A stretch of DNA of 64,000 nucleotides from Kalmusia sp. IMI 367209 (GCA_027946365.1 JAPEUQ010000018.1:372001-436000), one strand, 5' to 3'; counted from the first letter of the stretch, positions 1-10,797 are shown. Numbers and translations: made by a program. The notes: generated from the sequence alone by a model not told the origin.

Positions 1-198
1 AGTATTTGTATATGAAGTATAGTCGTCAAAAAACAAAGTATGAAAGATGGGTAATGGAGGTGAAAGGGACTGCCTGCCCAACAAGGCAGTTCCGCCCGCG
101 CTAGGAAAGCGCGAACGCGGCTCTTGGCATCCATCACTTTCAGGAACCCTACCCATCAAACTACTTCTTCACACCACCTCGTCGCAACCCACAAAGCC

Positions 199-855
199 AT
201 GGCCAGCAACAGGCGCGACGGAGGAGAACGTATCCGCGATCGCCATCGCGAGAGGGACGATCCCAGGGACTCACGAAACGGAGGTCGCGACCGCGCAAAC
301 ACGCCAGACGAGCGCCGCAACCGCTCGCGAAGCCCACGACGGGAGCGCGGAGGCCGTCGCGACCGCTATCGCTCACGCTCACCTTTTGGCCGCGGAGACA
401 GAGATAGAGAGAGAAGGGACAGAGTTGATCGGGGCGACAGAGATGGCGAGCGCAACGACAGACGGCATGATCGAGACCGAGACTCTCGCGATTTCCGCTC
501 CAACCGCGAACCACCCAAGGGACCCCGCGGTGCTCCACCAGCCCCAAAGAGAGACGTCAAGGCAGGTGTTCCTTCGAAGCCGCCCACAGGCCCGCGTGTA
601 GCTGCCAGCCCACCAGAAGACAAGGATGTGAACATGGAGGATCAGCCGCGACGGGAGCGACCAGAGGGCATGGACGACGAGACGTGGGAGATGGCGCAGA
701 TCATGGGTTTTGCGCGCTTCAAGAGCACTAAGAACACAAAAGTGCCTGGGAACGACAAGAACTTTGGAGTCAGGAAGGAGAAGAAGATGGAGGCGAGACA
801 GTACATGAACCGCCAAGGCGGTTTCAACAGGCCGCTTTCGCCGTCGCACGGATGA
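199..855 (+). CDS. SNRNP27: SNRNP27-like U4/U6.U5 tri-snRNP protein
   Basis: Single-exon 218-residue protein. The first two thirds are an RS/RD-rich low-complexity tail with many Arg-Asp, Arg-Glu and Ser-Arg pairs, typical of nuclear splicing factors. The last about 60 residues match the SNRNP27 domain: a MDDETWEMAQIMGF helix, then FKSTKNTKVPGNDKNFGV, then the signature RQYMNRQGGFNRPLSP near the stop. The family is part of the U4/U6.U5 tri-snRNP, so the inferred role is pre-mRNA splicing in the nucleus. The frame is open upstream to 124, where the codon is also ATG, but the ATG at 199 (MASNRRDGGERI) is preferred because the 25 extra residues look like leader sequence. The domain call is firm; the start is less so. 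Confidence 0.87.
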   Translation: MASNRRDGGERIRDRHRERDDPRDSRNGGRDRANTPDERRNRSRSPRRERGGRRDRYRSRSPFGRGDRDRERRDRVDRGDRDGERNDRRHDRDRDSRDFRSNREPPKGPRGAPPAPKRDVKAGVPSKPPTGPRVAASPPEDKDVNMEDQPRRERPEGMDDETWEMAQIMGFARFKSTKNTKVPGNDKNFGVRKEKKMEARQYMNRQGGFNRPLSPSHG

Positions 856-1373
856 GAGGACTGCTGGTCTTCAGCTTTCGTTGCGAAGTACGGACATGTT
901 TTCCGAATGTACCTCCCCAGGACTCGAGCATGCGGCGTCTATGATGCGCTGCAATATACCCATTCGACTATAGTCCTTCGATCGGAGCATCCACACTATG
1001 GTACGAATTTTCTTAAAACCCTACCACACACTTTCTCAACTTTGCATCACAGATTCGGGGGTCATGTGTCTGACAGTCGATCAGAATGGCATAGCGAGGA
1101 GGGAGATAAGTCCGATGAGCGTGGGTCAAATATCAATACCTGCGAATTACTCTCATGCGGGATCTCGTCCCATAAGTTAAAGATCAAAAGGAAAGGTCTA
1201 AATTCAAATGGTCAATTGCCATGTTTACCTTCCCATCCTTCTCATGTGATTCTCTCAGCGACACAGCCGCTTGCCATTTAGCTCATGATTGATCGTGAGG
1301 GTATTTCAATATCCAAATGTCATGAATCATACAAGACCAATGTGCTGGGCTTTCAAAATCTATTCCATCCTCA
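856..1373. other. Convergent intergenic region
   Basis: Space between the ends of the SNRNP27-like gene (+) and the kinase gene (-). It probably holds both 3' UTRs. The short ORFs here have no recognisable domain, and I see no repeat. Confidence 0.5.
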
Positions 1374-2807
1374 TTAATGCTCACACGGGCAAGCCAACGT
1401 CTTCTTCCACTGCTGCTGCGCCAGGATATTCTCCCTCACCATTGTCGCACTTGGCCGACTTTTCCTCTTCTCATTCAGCATTGCCTTCACGCAAGTCGAA
1501 TACATTCGTCTCGCTTCGCCATTCGCAAACCAATCATCGAACTCCGCAATGATTCTCCAGTATTCTCGTGAGCCTTCTGCTTCCGCGAATCCATTAACGC
1601 CGTACATGTTCGAGTGAAGCTCCTCGATCGTGCGACCCATGAGAACGGTCAGCATCTCGACGAAAACGAGGCCCAAGGCAAAGATATCCAGCTCGTTGCC
1701 GTGGCGGTCTCGACTTTCAGGCGCGCGGTAGAGACGCGTATCGATGGCAGCTCTCTCGGTCGATGTCTTGCCAGACTCGAAGTTGCGAGAAGAGCTGAAA
1801 TCGGTGAAAAATATATGTTCGTCCACGTGGATGATGTTATTGGGCTTGATATCCTTGTGCTGGACGTTGTTGCGATGCATGCACTCAAGGGCCGAAGCGA
1901 GACAGCCAAACCATTTGCGGAGCCAGAGACGTCGCAGTCCACTCTGCATCTTATCTTCGTCGCCGATATCCTTCAAAGTACTCATGAAATATGTTAGGCT
2001 TTCGCCGACGGGGTACGTTAGGATGTAAGCGAAGTGGCTGTTTCTTATGACCTCGTGGAAGGAACCGATGACCTTCACGATGTGCGGGTGCACCAATCTT
2101 TTCAGATTGTCGATCTCTTTTTGAACTGTTTGCAGCTCGGTCTGCTTGGTAGGCTTATAGGGAGAAATGCGAATCTCCTTCCTAGCAAACGTTTTGGCTG
2201 TCGCATGCTCTGGAAAGGCATTTCTGACTTCGTCGACTCGACCCGAAGAGCCATGGCCCAAGTACCCAACTACATGCAGTTGTGTTCCAGCGGCACCCGA
2301 GAGAAACTTCTCACGGCCCACTTGCCACTTGCACTCATATGTTATGTCCTCGGTCGACTTATTGAGCAGCTCTGTCGTGGCATCGATGCGTCGGTGCGAT
2401 AGTTCGAGTTGATCCGCTTCGAAGGGATCGAGTGGTGCTTCTTCAACCAGTGTGATAGGTACTGGAGAAGGTGGGTGTGTCTCCTCGTGATTCATGACAC
2501 TCAGTGAGTATGGATTCGGAGGTCTGATATTGTAATTCGTGGTAGACCTAATTGACGGCAGCTCCTCTTCCGTCGAATTCGATTTCGGTTTGTACGACAC
2601 AGGGTATGGCAAGTCCTTCGTTTGGGGACGCAGAGGCTCGGCGAAGTGCATTTCTTCTTCCCACAACGGTCTCTCCTCCCGAATTTCCTCCGCTGGTGAC
2701 GACCACATGTTTGGTATCGTTCGCGGCTCCCTAGCATTGTTACTGGCTGAGGAGCTCAAATCTGCTCCCGTCCTCAGCAGGTAAGCGTTCCCTGTGTACA
2801 TCCTCAT
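1374..2807 (-). CDS. Serine/threonine protein kinase with DFS motif
   Basis: Single-exon protein of 477 residues. The first about 175 residues are acidic and disordered. A protein kinase domain follows: glycine loop LGHGSSGRV, a Lys in ARKEIRI for the VAIK position, catalytic loop HKDIKPNN in place of HRDLKPEN, TDFSSS in the DFG position and YRAPES for the APE motif. The Lys and both Asp residues needed for catalysis are present, so activity is possible although the DFG glycine is Ser. Tandem Ser residues after the Asp may change activation-loop behaviour. It looks like one of the expanded kinase-like families of filamentous fungi; I cannot name a pathway. It is transcribed divergently from the glucosidase I gene. 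Confidence 0.75.
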   Translation of the reverse strand: MRMYTGNAYLLRTGADLSSSASNNAREPRTIPNMWSSPAEEIREERPLWEEEMHFAEPLRPQTKDLPYPVSYKPKSNSTEEELPSIRSTTNYNIRPPNPYSLSVMNHEETHPPSPVPITLVEEAPLDPFEADQLELSHRRIDATTELLNKSTEDITYECKWQVGREKFLSGAAGTQLHVVGYLGHGSSGRVDEVRNAFPEHATAKTFARKEIRISPYKPTKQTELQTVQKEIDNLKRLVHPHIVKVIGSFHEVIRNSHFAYILTYPVGESLTYFMSTLKDIGDEDKMQSGLRRLWLRKWFGCLASALECMHRNNVQHKDIKPNNIIHVDEHIFFTDFSSSRNFESGKTSTERAAIDTRLYRAPESRDRHGNELDIFALGLVFVEMLTVLMGRTIEELHSNMYGVNGFAEAEGSREYWRIIAEFDDWFANGEARRMYSTCVKAMLNEKRKSRPSATMVRENILAQQQWKKTLACPCEH

Positions 2808-3370
2808 CGTCAGAGGATACTGCCAATATATTCGATCTCAACAGTTTCGAATACCGTACTCGAAGTAACGAATCCGTGGTGATCTTTCAGGCTGTGAGGC
2901 TGAGAGCGGATGCACGTGATATATGCAGCGTCAGCTTGCGAATGCATCCGTATCTGTGACTCCTGACTAGGTACGTAGGTACAATTGGGCATATCCGCCA
3001 ATAGTATGTGATGTGTACAGTGATCGCTCGAGATACTTAACATTATGTATTCTCTGTACGGCGAAAGTCCGTAGTTATGAGCTTGCTACCTATGGTACAT
3101 TGTTCGCCAGAATGACCAGGCTGAGACTGTTGTGAATGCTGTATGCTGTCTTATAAATGTTGAATAATTCCTTCGTCGTGTCCAAACTCCCGCGCAATTT
3201 TCATGAGTGTCATTGAACAGTGACTTTTGCCCCAGATACTATGCTGTATCAATTCGGTCGCACCGCCACAGGTGTGGCACCTCCGTCCGAACAGTAGCCG
3301 AGAGGTCCAGGTGTCCAAAACCCCACAGTAGCTCGCCAGACACCACTCCCACGCGCCGCGACACATCAAC
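2808..3370. other. Divergent promoter region, kinase / glucosidase I
   Basis: Both flanking genes start here and run outward, so both promoters must lie in this 563 bp. I see no clear TATA box, repeat or additional gene; the ORFs in it have no domain. Confidence 0.45.
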
Positions 3371-5969
3371 ATGGCGCGACAATCCAGATGGGCAAGCACA
3401 CCTTTACGGTCGCTGACGTGTGCCCTCGTTGCTCAATTGTCTCTGGTCGGCGCGCAGGTCGCGGAAATCGAAAAGGCGAGCAATGATAGCTTGTTATGGG
3501 GCCCATATAGACCGAATCTGTACTTTGGCATCAGGCCCAGGATACCGAAGAGTTTGATGGGCGGTCTGCTGTGGACGAAAGTCGAGGACCATAGTGTGCA
3601 GCATAGTAAGTGTGACCTCGCTCATCCAAAATCGCCAATGGTGTGCTGTGTGCATGCAACCTACAGCCTATCGCAAACTTCTCCCGCCTCCATGGATATC
3701 GTGAGTAACAATTGTAGCTTTCCGACATACCTGCGAGCAGCATGAACTTGACGGCTATGGCTGGGACGAGTATGACGTACGCACCGGTGGCCGCCAAACC
3801 ATTCACGACCCTGCGAACCACATCGATATCACGACCGAGTTCATAAAGTTCCCTGGCGGACAGCACGGCGGCAGCTGGGGCGCGAGGATCAAAGGTACCC
3901 CGAGAGCAGACGCATCGCCAGACCTAAAGACAACAGTCGTCTGGTACCATACGTTGGAGGGCTTGGGATACCTCGAGGCTCAAGGTGACGTAGAAGAGAC
4001 GGGCGCTGAGGGCGACGTGTTGCTCAAAGGACAGACGCCTGAGCTTGGAGAATTTGAAGTGAAGATCACCGAAGGCAAGGGAGACCACCCGCAGTCAGGA
4101 CATCCGAGTTCCCTGGAGAAGCCGTTGGATCGGACCCTCGTGGCTAGCTCGCACATACCGGACGAGGCGCTCTGGCAATCCAAGCAGGTACTTTTCGCGC
4201 AACTCAAAAGCGAGATAGATCAGCTGGCACCAAAGTATGGGGAAGAGAACCCCCCTCCGCCAGCCCAAGTGTACACAATCAAGCATCAGCCAGGACGCGG
4301 AAACATTCACCTGATCCAGAAGGTTTTCGAGGGCGCTTTTGAGTTCGATATTCTTTTCTCGTCCGCATCTGCCCCTACGCCCATCACTTCGGACGATCTC
4401 ACCGTCCCAGATCAAGTCTGTAACTTCTGGTTTCTCGACTCGCTTCACCGACATATTCAAGCCGCAGACGCCGTTCGTCAAAGAGCGGTACGAGGAGTTC
4501 TCCAAATCGCTCTTCTCGAACCTGATTGGTGGCATTGGCTATTTCTACGGTGACTCACGGGTTGACCGCTCAGACGATCCTGCTTATGAAGAAGACAACG
4601 AAGGCTTCTGGGAAGATGCGGCTGAAGCTCGTAGTCGCAATGTAGCGCAATCCGAGGGTCCATCTGAGCTATTCACTAGCATCCCATCGCGTCCCTTCTT
4701 TCCACGTGGTTTCTTATGGGACGAGGGTTTCCACCTTCTGCCTGTGATCGACTGGGATGTGGATCTAACGCTAGACATCATCAAGAGTTGGTTCAATCTG
4801 ATGGACGAGGACGGCTGGATTGCGCGTGAGCAGATTCTAGGAGCCGAAGCACGCAGTAAGGTGCCGGCCGAATTCCAGGTTCAATACCCCCATTACGCGA
4901 ACCCGCCAACGCTCTTCATGGTCATAATATCTTTCCTCGACAAATTGGACGCTGTGAAGGCCGATACTAGTAATGAGAAGGTGATCGCTGAGAAGTCATA
5001 CTTTATGCAGCTTGCGAATCGCGAGGCTGCACTGCAATACTTGCGCACGCTATATCCACTTCTCAAACGCCACTACTTCTGGTTCCGCAAAACGCAAGCT
5101 GGTGACATCAAGAGCTACGAACGTGAGGCGTTTTCGACGAAGGAAGGCTACCGATGGCGTGGCCGTACTCCCCAGCATATCCTAACCTCTGGCCTGGATG
5201 ACTATCCCCGTGCTCAACCTCCTCATCCAGGAGAGCTTCATCTCGACCTTATTAGCTGGATTGGCATGATGACGAAGTCTATCCGCCGTATTGCCGTGTA
5301 CCTCGACGAGACTGATGACGCAGCCCAGTTCGCGAAGTACGAAGAAGCTATCACGAAGAATATTGACGACCTGCATTGGTCTGCGAAGGACCAGACGTAC
5401 TGTGACGCTACCATCGACGACTACGAGGAGAATAAGCTTGTTTGCCACAAGGGATACATCTCGTTGTTCCCCTTCTTGACAGGACTAGTAAGCAAGGACA
5501 GCCCGAAGCTAGGAGCGATCTTGGACCTCATCGGCGACGAGGAAGAGCTTTGGAGCGAGCACGGGCTCCGGAGCTTGAGCAAGAGCAGCGAGTTCTACCA
5601 TACCGAGGAGGATTACTGGCGTAGCCCCATCTGGATGAACATGAATTACCTCGCTGTCCAACAACTGCTGGTAAACTAACAATATCTCCCTCCTCCTCAA
5701 AGACCAATAAGCTGACAAACACGTAGAACGTTGCCCAACAGAAGGGCCCTCAGCAGGCTAAGGTGAAGCAGCTCTACACTGACCTACGCAAGAATTTGGT
5801 CAGGACTGTGTACGAGAGCTGGAAGGAGACGGGCTTTGCGTGGGAGCAGTACAACCCTGAGACCGGGAAGGGGCAGCGCACGCAGCATTTTACGGGGTGG
5901 ACAAGCTTAGTGGTGAAGATTATGAGTATGCCTGACTTAGAGGGTGGGAGAACGAGGGACGAGTTGTAA
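3371..5969 (+). CDS. CWH41: Mannosyl-oligosaccharide glucosidase I (GH63)
   Basis: ER enzyme that removes the outermost alpha-1,2-glucose from the Glc3Man9GlcNAc2 N-glycan. Exons 3371-3605, 3718-5670 and 5727-5969 give about 809 residues, a normal family length. The N-terminal hydrophobic segment is a signal anchor. The GH63 N domain is clear (WGPYRPNLYFG, then FRHTCEQ across intron 1, then LDGYGWDEYD and GGQHGGSW). The catalytic (alpha/alpha)6 domain has GGIGYFYGDS, SRPFFPRGFLWDEGF, SGLDDYPRAQPPHPGELHLD and EEDYWRSPIWMNMNYLA. Exon 2 carries an apparent +1 frameshift: the family sequence runs in one frame to about 4405 and in the next frame from about 4409. Dropping one C from the CCC at 4406-4408 restores a continuous LTVQIKSVTSGF stretch. 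There is no room for an intron. Either an assembly error or a disabling mutation is possible. Confidence 0.9.
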
Positions 5970-6738
5970 GGATGTTATGAGAGGTATGACGGGGGTAAGA
6001 TTATGCAAAAGAGCTGCGATTGCAGTGCTCAAAGTTACGAACAAGAACGCAGTAGTCAAGCGGAGGCATATGTAGATGAATCTGATAGGGCAAGTTCAAA
6101 TCTGGGGATGTGCATAGTAGGAGGCTTCGATAGATGTCAATTCCACGTTGCCAGATGCGTAGGTAGTGGTCGATGTCTCGATCATCACTAAGCCCGAGAG
6201 AAGCCCCATTTGGTGCAATAATTCGTGAGGCGTCGACGGCCAAGATAACACGCGATATAAACTTTATGAAGAGTCACAAAGGTCTCGCGATATATTGCAT
6301 TGTCCAGCGGCAGGGTGCAGCAGACGACGCGCCCTTCCGCCCTACCATCCAAAAACAATCTCTTAATCTACGCGAGGCGTCTTCCAGCCTATCCCCATCT
6401 CCAGCCGCGCCCTTGCGCCCTCGAATAGGCCGACAGAAGCACCGGTCCTAGGTTGGAACGTAAGCACTATTCCACAATCGGCGCGGGAGTGCAGCACTTG
6501 TGAATCAACGCGTGTGGGGGCCGACGCGTAGTCCCGTGCTCTCGCGACTCAGCCTCGTTCACGACATACATAAGCAGGGCGTATCGCCGTCATCGCATCG
6601 AAAAACACATACAATAACATCGTTTTGATCATTCTCACATACAATAAGAACTTCATTCGCATTTTCGACGCCATATCGCAAGCAATTGACCTCAACACCT
6701 CAACTTAAATCACCCTTTCACAGTCATCTTTAAACACA
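5970..6738. other. Intergenic region with 12-bp direct repeat in a leader
   Basis: Holds the 3' end of the glucosidase gene and the promoter of the DUF4267-like gene. CACATACAATAA occurs twice (6606-6617, 6636-6647), about 90-130 bp before the ATG. The segment just before the ATG is pyrimidine- and A-rich, as expected of a fungal 5' leader. No gene seen. Confidence 0.4.
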
Positions 6739-7190
6739 ATGCCACTCTCCACCCACCCCGCTCTTCGCGTTCTCTCTACCGTCTTCGGAACCATCTTCCT
6801 TGGTTTCGGCGTAGCTTACACGCTCTACCCGCGTGCGGCGTTCTCTTCCATTGGGCTCCCTTCGCCCACCACGCCCCGCGATGCAGACATCATGGACGCT
6901 GTAATCACGCTGTTCGGCGCCAAAGACTTATTCGTCGGTGTGGCGATCCATGCAGCTTTGTGGATGGGTAATCGAAAGGTAAGTTCTGATCTAAGTGCAC
7001 TGTGGAATTTTTAAGCAGAGCTGATCGAGACTGAAGGTCCTTGGCGCTTTGTTGGTTGCGGGAAGTGGATGTGCGGCGGTCGATGGGTGGGTTGTTAAAG
7101 GGGTTTACTGGGGAGGGAGAGTGGAATCATTGGGGGTATGGGAGCGTGATGGGGCTTGTTGGGTTGACGATGTTGGGGTTGCTAGGTTAG
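6739..7190 (+). CDS. Small membrane protein, DUF4267-like
   Basis: Two exons, 6739-6978 and 7037-7190, about 130 residues. The N-terminal helix (FGTIFLGFGVAYTLYPR), a second hydrophobic stretch around VITLFGAKDLFVGVAIHAA and a C-terminal hydrophobic end suggest about four membrane helices, as in the fungal DUF4267 family. Exon 2 begins VLGALLVAGSGCAAVDGWVVK in one frame. The expected family ending, GEGEWNHWGYGSVMGL, lies in the next frame, ending at the TAG at 7188-7190. One extra G in the GGGG at 7100-7103 would explain the shift. Read without correction, the ORF ends at 7198 with an unrelated tail. No enzymatic role is known for the family. Confidence 0.65.
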
Positions 7191-7198
7191 ATGAGTGA

Positions 7199-7671
7199 AA
7201 GATGGATGGGAGGGAGTGTTGATGCTTTGAGTTGAGGCTGGAAGGTGGTCAGATTACATAGGGAACGTGAAAGACCTATGTTATCTGTAGTTACTAGTGT
7301 TTCGCTCAATTGCAACTTCACTTTTCTCTCACTGAATGATGGAGCCGTGACTATGCACACAAGTGAGCACCCAGGGACCGGCGACCCCAGCGTGGCATTA
7401 CACGACTGCTCAGTTTGGTGGGGAGTTCGGGTGTATCTCCAAGAGCGGATTGTGCGGACAGGCGCTTAAATCCATTCAGAAGAGATGAAATCTAGATCTA
7501 GTGGATGCAGTTTGATGGAGTGAAGCGTTTCATTCTGGCCAGGTTGGCTACTAGATGTGTAATAAAATAGTAAGATGGAACAATTTCCATGTTAATGTAT
7601 ACGTTTAATAATATGTGTGCTTTCAAATTGATTAAGGGAAATTTGACTTCACAATATTCCCAGCTCACACT
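7199..7671. other. Intergenic region, convergent
   Basis: Three-prime flank of the DUF4267-like gene and of the repeat protein on the other strand. A 74-codon ORF at 7245-7469 has no domain. Nothing else seen. Confidence 0.4.
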
Positions 7672-9654
7672 CTACACAACCCTCCCCCCACCAACCGGCC
7701 TTCCATCTACTGGACTCCCATCAATCGGTCTCCCATCAATAGGTCTATCCCCCACAGGACGCCCTGAGACCTCGGCCCTTCCAGCAACAGTTTTCTTCAG
7801 CCGATGTCCAACATGCTTGACATTGTCACCATTCTGTCCGTTCCGAAGGTGCTTGTGAGTCTTCCCCTTGTGCGACCACCACTCCCAGTCTTCGTCGTCC
7901 TCTTCACCCGACCAGTCATCGTCGTCGTCACATTCGCAGTCGTCGTCTTCGTCTGGGTCGCATGGCTCCCAGGGGTCATCTGTGGGCGTGGGGGTTGGAA
8001 TCCGACTGGATGTGCGCGAGGGAATAGTGATGAATGTGCTTGGTGTGGATTTGGAAGAGGAAGGCGGAGGAGAAGTTGGCCTCGAAGTTGGTCTCGAAGT
8101 GGGTCTCGAAGTTGGTCTCGAAGTGGGTCTCGAAGTTGGTCTCGAAGTTGGTCTCGAAGTTGGCGGTGGTGGCGGCGTGGGCTGAGACGTAGGCGGAGGA
8201 GGAGGTGTAGGCCTTGAGGTCGGCGGACCTGGCAAGGTAGGTCTTGAGGTCGGTCGAACGGGAGTTGTTGGCACGGGCTTTGACGATGAAATCGGAGGAA
8301 TGGGTCTCGATGAAGAAATAGGTGGGATAGGCCTCGTGGTTGGAAGAGGCGGCAATCTCGTTGTGTTGAAGACGGGAGGTGAGGGCCTGACAGTCGGGAG
8401 GCTCAGCGTTGGCAACGGAGGAAAGGACCTCGAAGACGAAGGCACCGGCGCATTCGACCCCGATGAATAAATGGGCGGGAGTGGCCTCGTTGTCGGCAAA
8501 GGCGGCAGTCTTGTTGTATTGAAAACGGGAGGTGAGGGACTGACCGTCGGAAGACTCAGTGTCGGCAGACTTGGCGTTGGAATCGGTGGGATAGACATCG
8601 ATGAAAACGAAGGGATAGGCCTAGAAGAGAAAGACGGTAGTGGCCTTGATGTTGGGAAAGGTGGCAACCTTGTGCTATTGGAGACCGGTGGTGAGGGTCT
8701 AAGCGTCGGGATGCTTAGAGAAGGAAGACTTAAGGAAGGCAGACTCAAGGAAGGCAGACTTAAAGATGGCAGACTCAATGTCGGGAGGCTCAGCGTTGGG
8801 AGAGGTGGTAGGGGCCGCGACGTTGAGAGCGAAGGTGCCTGCGTAGTATTGTAGACAGGCGGCGATGGCCTGACGGTTGGCAGAGTCAATGTCGGAAATC
8901 TCGTAGAATTGAACACTGGCGGTGAGGGCCTCACTGTTGGCAGGGTCAACGTCGGAAATCCGGTTGAGTTGAAAACAGGCGGAGGCGGTCTCACTGTTGG
9001 TAGGGTCAAGGTTGGAATTGGCGAAGTGGATGACACGGATAGAGAGAACGTGGTGCGGAAAGTCGAGTTGACCCCGGGAATGGTGGGAATGATTGTTGGT
9101 ATGCTGAGAGATGGAAGAGATAAGCTCGTGGGCAGTATCGGCGAGATTGATGGCACCAGCGTCCGTGAGGCATTCACACTGGGTAGTGGAAGCGTAGATG
9201 ATGGTCGCATGGTAGGAAGAGACAATGATGGCAGGGATAGTGATGGTAGAGACAATGATGGCAGAGATAATGACGGCAAAGACAGTGATGGCAACGACAA
9301 TGATGGTAGCGACAACGATGGTAGCGACAACGATGGTAGCGACAATGATGGCAGCGATACCGTAGTTGGCCTAGTCAGGGTTCCGCTCGAACTCGAGACA
9401 TTGACGCTGGGCACCGGCGGTAGGGTTGGCAATACAGTCGGCAGGGAGCTGAGAGTTGGCACAGGAATCGACAGTGACGGTATAGACAGAGAGCCAGTTG
9501 GGACAGGCGGAATGCTGAAACTGATTGATGCGGAAGTCGAGGGCAAGCTCACAGTCGAAGGCCGAGGGATCCCAGAGGGAAGAGTCCATGTAACATTTTG
9601 CGCCGTCGCGAAGCCGGCCAGGGCGAATAGCGTGAGCGAAACTTCCACGAGCAT
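7672..9654 (-). CDS. Secreted Ser/Pro/Leu-rich repeat protein
   Basis: Intronless protein of 660 residues, starting at the ATG at 9654. A signal peptide (MLVEVSLTLFALAGFATA) is followed almost entirely by low-complexity repeats. In order: a run of about ten LPSLS pentapeptides (DNA roughly 9215-9360), longer units containing LTLPTVRPSPPVFNSTR, and about seven PTSR tetrapeptides (DNA about 8073-8165). An acidic patch (EDDDCECDDDDDW) and a basic, repeat-ending tail (DGRPIDGRPIDGSPVDG) finish it. It carries several N-glycosylation sequons and a possible dibasic cleavage site at RLKK. No known domain. A cell-wall or extracellular-matrix protein, perhaps an adhesin, is inferred. Such tandem coding repeats usually vary in copy number between strains. 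No GPI-anchor hydrophobic tail is present. Confidence 0.72.
   Translation of the reverse strand: MLVEVSLTLFALAGFATAQNVTWTLPSGIPRPSTVSLPSTSASISFSIPPVPTGSLSIPSLSIPVPTLSSLPTVLPTLPPVPSVNVSSSSGTLTRPTTVSLPSLSLPSLSLPSLSLPSLSLPSLSLPSLSLPSLSLPSLSLPSLSLPTMRPSSTLPLPSVNASRTLVPSISPILPTSLSLPSLSIPTIIPTIPGVNSTFRTTFSLSVSSTSPIPTLTLPTVRPPPPVFNSTGFPTLTLPTVRPSPPVFNSTRFPTLTLPTVRPSPPVYNTTQAPSLSTSRPLPPLPTLSLPTLSLPSLSLPSLSLPSLSLPSLSIPTLRPSPPVSNSTRLPPFPTSRPLPSFSSRPIPSFSSMSIPPIPTPSLPTLSLPTVSPSPPVFNTTRLPPLPTTRPLPPIYSSGSNAPVPSSSRSFPPLPTLSLPTVRPSPPVFNTTRLPPLPTTRPIPPISSSRPIPPISSSKPVPTTPVRPTSRPTLPGPPTSRPTPPPPPTSQPTPPPPPTSRPTSRPTSRPTSRPTSRPTSRPTSRPTSPPPSSSKSTPSTFITIPSRTSSRIPTPTPTDDPWEPCDPDEDDDCECDDDDDWSGEEDDEDWEWWSHKGKTHKHLRNGQNGDNVKHVGHRLKKTVAGRAEVSGRPVGDRPIDGRPIDGSPVDGRPVGGGRVV
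7990..9370 (-). repeat. Coding tandem repeats in the secreted repeat protein
   Basis: Three nested repeat types lie in this stretch: a 15-bp unit encoding LPSLS at about 9215-9360, a 60-70-bp unit encoding the LPTVRPSPPVFNSTR segment at about 8360-9010, and a 12-bp unit encoding PTSR at about 8073-8165. The repeats keep the frame open on both strands, which creates long antisense ORFs. Confidence 0.8.
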
Positions 9655-9736
9655 GACGGCTGGTTGCACTTCCCAAGAAGCGCAAGACGGAATCCGGGCG
9701 TATCACACGTGCTTCACCGATGTGCAATTGTAGGTC

Positions 9737-9743
9737 TTTTTAT
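9737..9743 (-). promoter_or_regulatory. TATA box of the repeat-protein gene
   Basis: Read on the minus strand this is TATAAAA, about 85 bp before the ATG at 9654, a typical fungal position. Confidence 0.5.
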
Positions 9744-10797
9744 ACCTTTGATCTCGTTAATGCAGAGTCCATTGCCGACGTCCCGAATGCTCCAGGTTCC
9801 TCACCCGTTCCAAGCCCTAGAAATGATGCCGCGGCACAAGGAGAACGTATAATGGGCGGTCTCGAACCCATTGTCCTACGGCATGCAGTGCATCTTTACT
9901 TTATTAGGTGCGGTAGATTGCGTATATGAGGCATGCAGCGCTCTAGATACTCCGATGGTAGCACGACATCGCATCAGTATAGTTCCCGGATATGAAACTG
10001 CATGTAGGCTTGTTGTTGAGTGGGGAAGAATCTGGGGTAGAAGTACTCCGTCCATAAATCGAGGCACAAGATATGGACTTTTAAAATTCCATCACAAAAG
10101 CGGTGTCTCTGCAGAGTCCTTGTAACATATCGGCAGACCCTCGAATGTATTCTCGAGACTGGATTGAACGTCGACAACGCATAGTCTGCTCCACCAACAG
10201 TGTGAGATCAGATTTGCGGTAACTTCAAGAATACCATGCTGGTCTAGCATTTCCGCACTCCGCTCGCCACTTACGCATTTGTGTTTTCTCGTACCGCCAG
10301 CAAAATCTGAGGTTAATATAAGCTTGCAGCGAAGCCTCGCTAACCAAATAATCTCCGACGATCCACTCCTAAAACGGTTATCCATTCACCCATTTTCATT
10401 AGCCGAAGTGGAGGCCAAGCCCGGGAAACAGTGTCGCATATTAAGGTACGTTCACTCCACCGGAACATGGCGAAGAATTAATGCGGAGAAAAATCGAGTT
10501 CTGGTTGGTACATAAAGAAAAGAACTGCCGATCGACGCCAGTTCGATCGGTAAATCAAGCCGAAGCTAAACTTTTCGCTGCGGAGGAGCCACAATTGAAT
10601 GGGATATTGTCCCGAAGTCCTGTCATCTCCAGGATTCAGCAAGGAGAGGCACAATTTCCAATATGTAGACCCCACCCCACCAATAAAATTCGAGGCATAC
10701 GGCACAGGTCGGACAAGCACTGTAAGATCAGCTTCTGCTTTGACAGAGTTGATTTTGATTGTTGAAGACACCCGAACCGAGTCGAACACACTAACAT
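9744..10797. other. Intergenic region
   Basis: Promoter side of the repeat protein and 3' flank of the beta-xylosidase. Several ORFs of 60-120 codons occur, but none has a domain, signal peptide or credible splice pattern. No repeat seen. Confidence 0.4.

Noticed and set aside
8909..9733. 274-codon plus-strand ORF rich in DGRDNDG repeats
   Set aside because: Exact antisense of the repeat-protein coding sequence; its repeat pattern is the complement of LPSLS codons, and it lacks an independent domain.
9850..9875. GGTTCGAGACC-like box on the minus strand, as in a tRNA T-arm
   Set aside because: No A box, no acceptor-stem pairing around it.
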